In this document: one piece after another, positions 62,692 to 64,000 of the stretch
Layout: every line of letters begins with the position of its first letter
How positions within the stretch are numbered: the stretch's first letter is position 1
Origin: Psychrobacter sp. JCM 18902
GTDB taxonomy: Bacteria; Pseudomonadota; Gammaproteobacteria; Pseudomonadales; Moraxellaceae
Assembly (NCBI RefSeq): GCF_904846615.1
Contig: NZ_CAJHBK010000001.1
Location: 3,100,001 to 3,164,000 of the forward strand
Direction: 5' to 3'
DNA length: 64,000 bases
Notes under the pieces: model-generated
Seen by the model: the letters and a program-made list of their open reading frames with translations, nothing else
Databases searched by the model: none
Told to the model about the DNA's origin: nothing
Position numbers and translations under genes: made by a program

Positions 62692-63912
62692 ATGAGCGCT
62701 GAAAACTCAGAAGTATCAAACAACGGTATCGTCATTATTGGTGCAGGTTTGGCAGGCTGGCATGTGATTGATGCCATTCGTGCAAAAGACAAAGACATTC
62801 CGATTACTTTAGTTACTGCCGATAGCGGCGATCGTTATCACAAGCCAATGCTGACGATGGCGATTAGCCAAAAGAAAAGTGCGGCAGATTTGGTCAGAGC
62901 GACTGGCGTTGATGCCGCAGAAGCTGCAAATGTTAAGCTACTTGCCAACACGCAAGTGACGGATGTTGATACGACCACTCAACAGTTGCAGCTTATCTCT
63001 GCGCTGCGCTCAGATCCCGTCTATACCAATTACGCTACGATCGGCTATGACAAGCTGGTACTAGCGATGGGTGCACACCCTATCTTCCCAAAAAGCTTGC
63101 CAGAGGATTTAGTATGGCATGTCAATCATATTGAGCGCTTTGGACAGTTGCAAGAAAAGCTAGCCACTGGCAGTCAGCACGTCGCTATCGTTGGTGCTGG
63201 TATGGTCGGGACGGAGATTGCAGAGGACTTATTAAAAGCAGGTCATCAAGTGACGCTCATTGATTTAAACGATGCACCACTATCACAAATGCTACCGCCA
63301 AAAGCAACTTCTCGTATCGCCCAAGCGGTCAATTCGCAAGGGATTAACTTTTTAGGAGGGTATCAGGTATCTGCTATTACTCGTATCAGTGATGGAAAAC
63401 TGCAGGTCAGTTATGAGGCGCTAGCATCAGCAACAGACAGCAGTACTGCTGAGCCAATTGAACCGCTCATCGTAGATCATGTGATTGCCAGTACAGGTTT
63501 GACGGTCGATGATAAGCTGCCTGCCGCAGCTGGTGTAGAGTTCGACCGTCGCACTGGTATCGTGGTGGATGCGCCGACCTTGCGTACCAGTACAGCCAAT
63601 ATTTATGCGATTGGCGACTGTATGTCTATCGATGGTATACCGTGTCGTTACGTCGCGCCATTACGTGCGCAGGCTGCTACCATTGCTGATGATGTATTGG
63701 GTCTAGATCATAATGGCTATGAGCATAAGCCGCCCATGATTCGCCTAAAAAATAAAGCCATCTTCGTCATGGTGACAGGTGTGCCAAAAGCGACTGGCAA
63801 CTGGCAGGTCAAGACAGAAAGTGATGAGGAATTGGTGATGAACTTGCTAAATGATAGTGATGAAGTCAGCGCTACGTTGACCATCAAGTTGCCGCCAATC
63901 GTTAAAGCTTAA
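62692..63912 (+). CDS. rubB: FAD-dependent NAD(P)H:rubredoxin reductase-like protein
   Basis: A 406-residue pyridine-nucleotide-disulfide-type flavoprotein. It has the FAD motif IVIIGAGLAGWHVI (GxGxxG 17-22), a second dinucleotide motif VAIVGAGMVGTEIAEDLLKAGHQV, and the FAD ribityl motif TSTANIYAIGDC. Closest in memory to Acinetobacter RubB and Pseudomonas AlkT, which pass electrons from NADH to rubredoxin for alkane hydroxylases. RYHKPMLTMAISQ and the short C-terminal domain fit that group. A GGAG site precedes the ATG at 62692. No rubredoxin gene is present in the window; one may lie beyond its end. Assignment to the reductase family is firm, the partner less so. Confidence 0.82.
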   Translation: MSAENSEVSNNGIVIIGAGLAGWHVIDAIRAKDKDIPITLVTADSGDRYHKPMLTMAISQKKSAADLVRATGVDAAEAANVKLLANTQVTDVDTTTQQLQLISALRSDPVYTNYATIGYDKLVLAMGAHPIFPKSLPEDLVWHVNHIERFGQLQEKLATGSQHVAIVGAGMVGTEIAEDLLKAGHQVTLIDLNDAPLSQMLPPKATSRIAQAVNSQGINFLGGYQVSAITRISDGKLQVSYEALASATDSSTAEPIEPLIVDHVIASTGLTVDDKLPAAAGVEFDRRTGIVVDAPTLRTSTANIYAIGDCMSIDGIPCRYVAPLRAQAATIADDVLGLDHNGYEHKPPMIRLKNKAIFVMVTGVPKATGNWQVKTESDEELVMNLLNDSDEVSATLTIKLPPIVKA

Positions 63913-63941
63913 CGCCTGTTAAAACTAAATGGGCGTAACGT

Positions 63942-63966
63942 TGAGTTTATTCTAAACACTCAGTTT
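63942..63966 (+). terminator. Possible terminator of the rubredoxin reductase gene
   Basis: Imperfect hairpin TGAGTTTATTCTAAACACTCA followed by GTTTT, 30 bp past the stop and close to the window end. Confidence 0.45.
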
Positions 63967-64000
63967 TAAATCAAATGTTAATAGCAATGTTAAAAACTAA

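Overview
The window looks like a chromosomal segment of a Moraxellaceae gammaproteobacterium, most probably Psychrobacter. Evidence: moderate, slightly AT-rich composition; AT-rich intergenic gaps; type IV pilus motors pilT/pilU beside yggS; the rnfH-bamE-fur cluster; and both a dimeric and a monomeric cold-type NADP-isocitrate dehydrogenase side by side. The genus call is inference from gene content, not from a marker search. About 53 protein genes are supported. I saw no rRNA, tRNA, CRISPR array or complete insertion sequence.

Layout. 0-3 kb: a divergent SNF-transporter-like membrane protein, rnfH, bamE and fur with a probable Fur box. 3-8 kb: pilU and pilT (minus), yggS (plus), the CorC-family exporter paeA (minus). 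8-14 kb: nadE, an 800-bp gap, then a run of AI-2E-type permease, pdxB and epmA. 14-19.5 kb (minus strand): NAD(P)-binding reductase, YaiI/DUF188 protein, purK, purE, an ApaH-like phosphatase and a rhomboid protease. 19.6-24.5 kb: two paralogous membrane proteins, only the second with an OmpA peptidoglycan-binding domain, then nagZ. 25-32.5 kb: prc, slyD, an M61 aminopeptidase with a short coding repeat, a tandem-DUF305 lipoprotein and rluE. 32.5-37 kb: a 49-bp palindromic element, icd, and convergent monomeric isocitrate dehydrogenase. 37-46 kb: FemAB/GNAT-like protein, ubiC, glyA, a DUF2164 protein, gltS, a barstar plus cold-shock/RNase fusion pair, and proA. 46-53 kb: an acidic lipoprotein and a polar amino-acid ABC importer with one ATPase, three lipoprotein binding proteins and two permeases. 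52.8-58.8 kb: FAH-family hydrolase, Tat-exported phosphatase phoX behind a three-repeat Pho box, a PGAP1-like lipase, and hslO. 59-64 kb: a GltIJKL-type glutamate/aspartate importer and a rubredoxin reductase-like flavoprotein.

Together this is mostly core metabolism: purine, PLP and NAD cofactors, TCA, proline and glycine, plus envelope maintenance (Prc, NagZ, BamE, OmpA-like, rhomboid). There is heavy investment in amino-acid uptake: two ABC systems plus GltS. The most unusual unit is the two-gene module at 42976-44116. Its predicted product is an inner-membrane-anchored protein joining a cytoplasmic cold-shock domain to an intact guanyl-specific RNase domain on the far side of the membrane, followed one base later by a barstar-type inhibitor. 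Other items worth following are the paralogous pair at 19.6-23.3 kb, the palindrome upstream of icd, the three-repeat Pho box, and the triplicated binding proteins.

Limits: all family assignments come from reading motifs and remembered family sequences. No database search, structure prediction or statistics were run. Start codons are chosen from ribosome-binding sites and family length.
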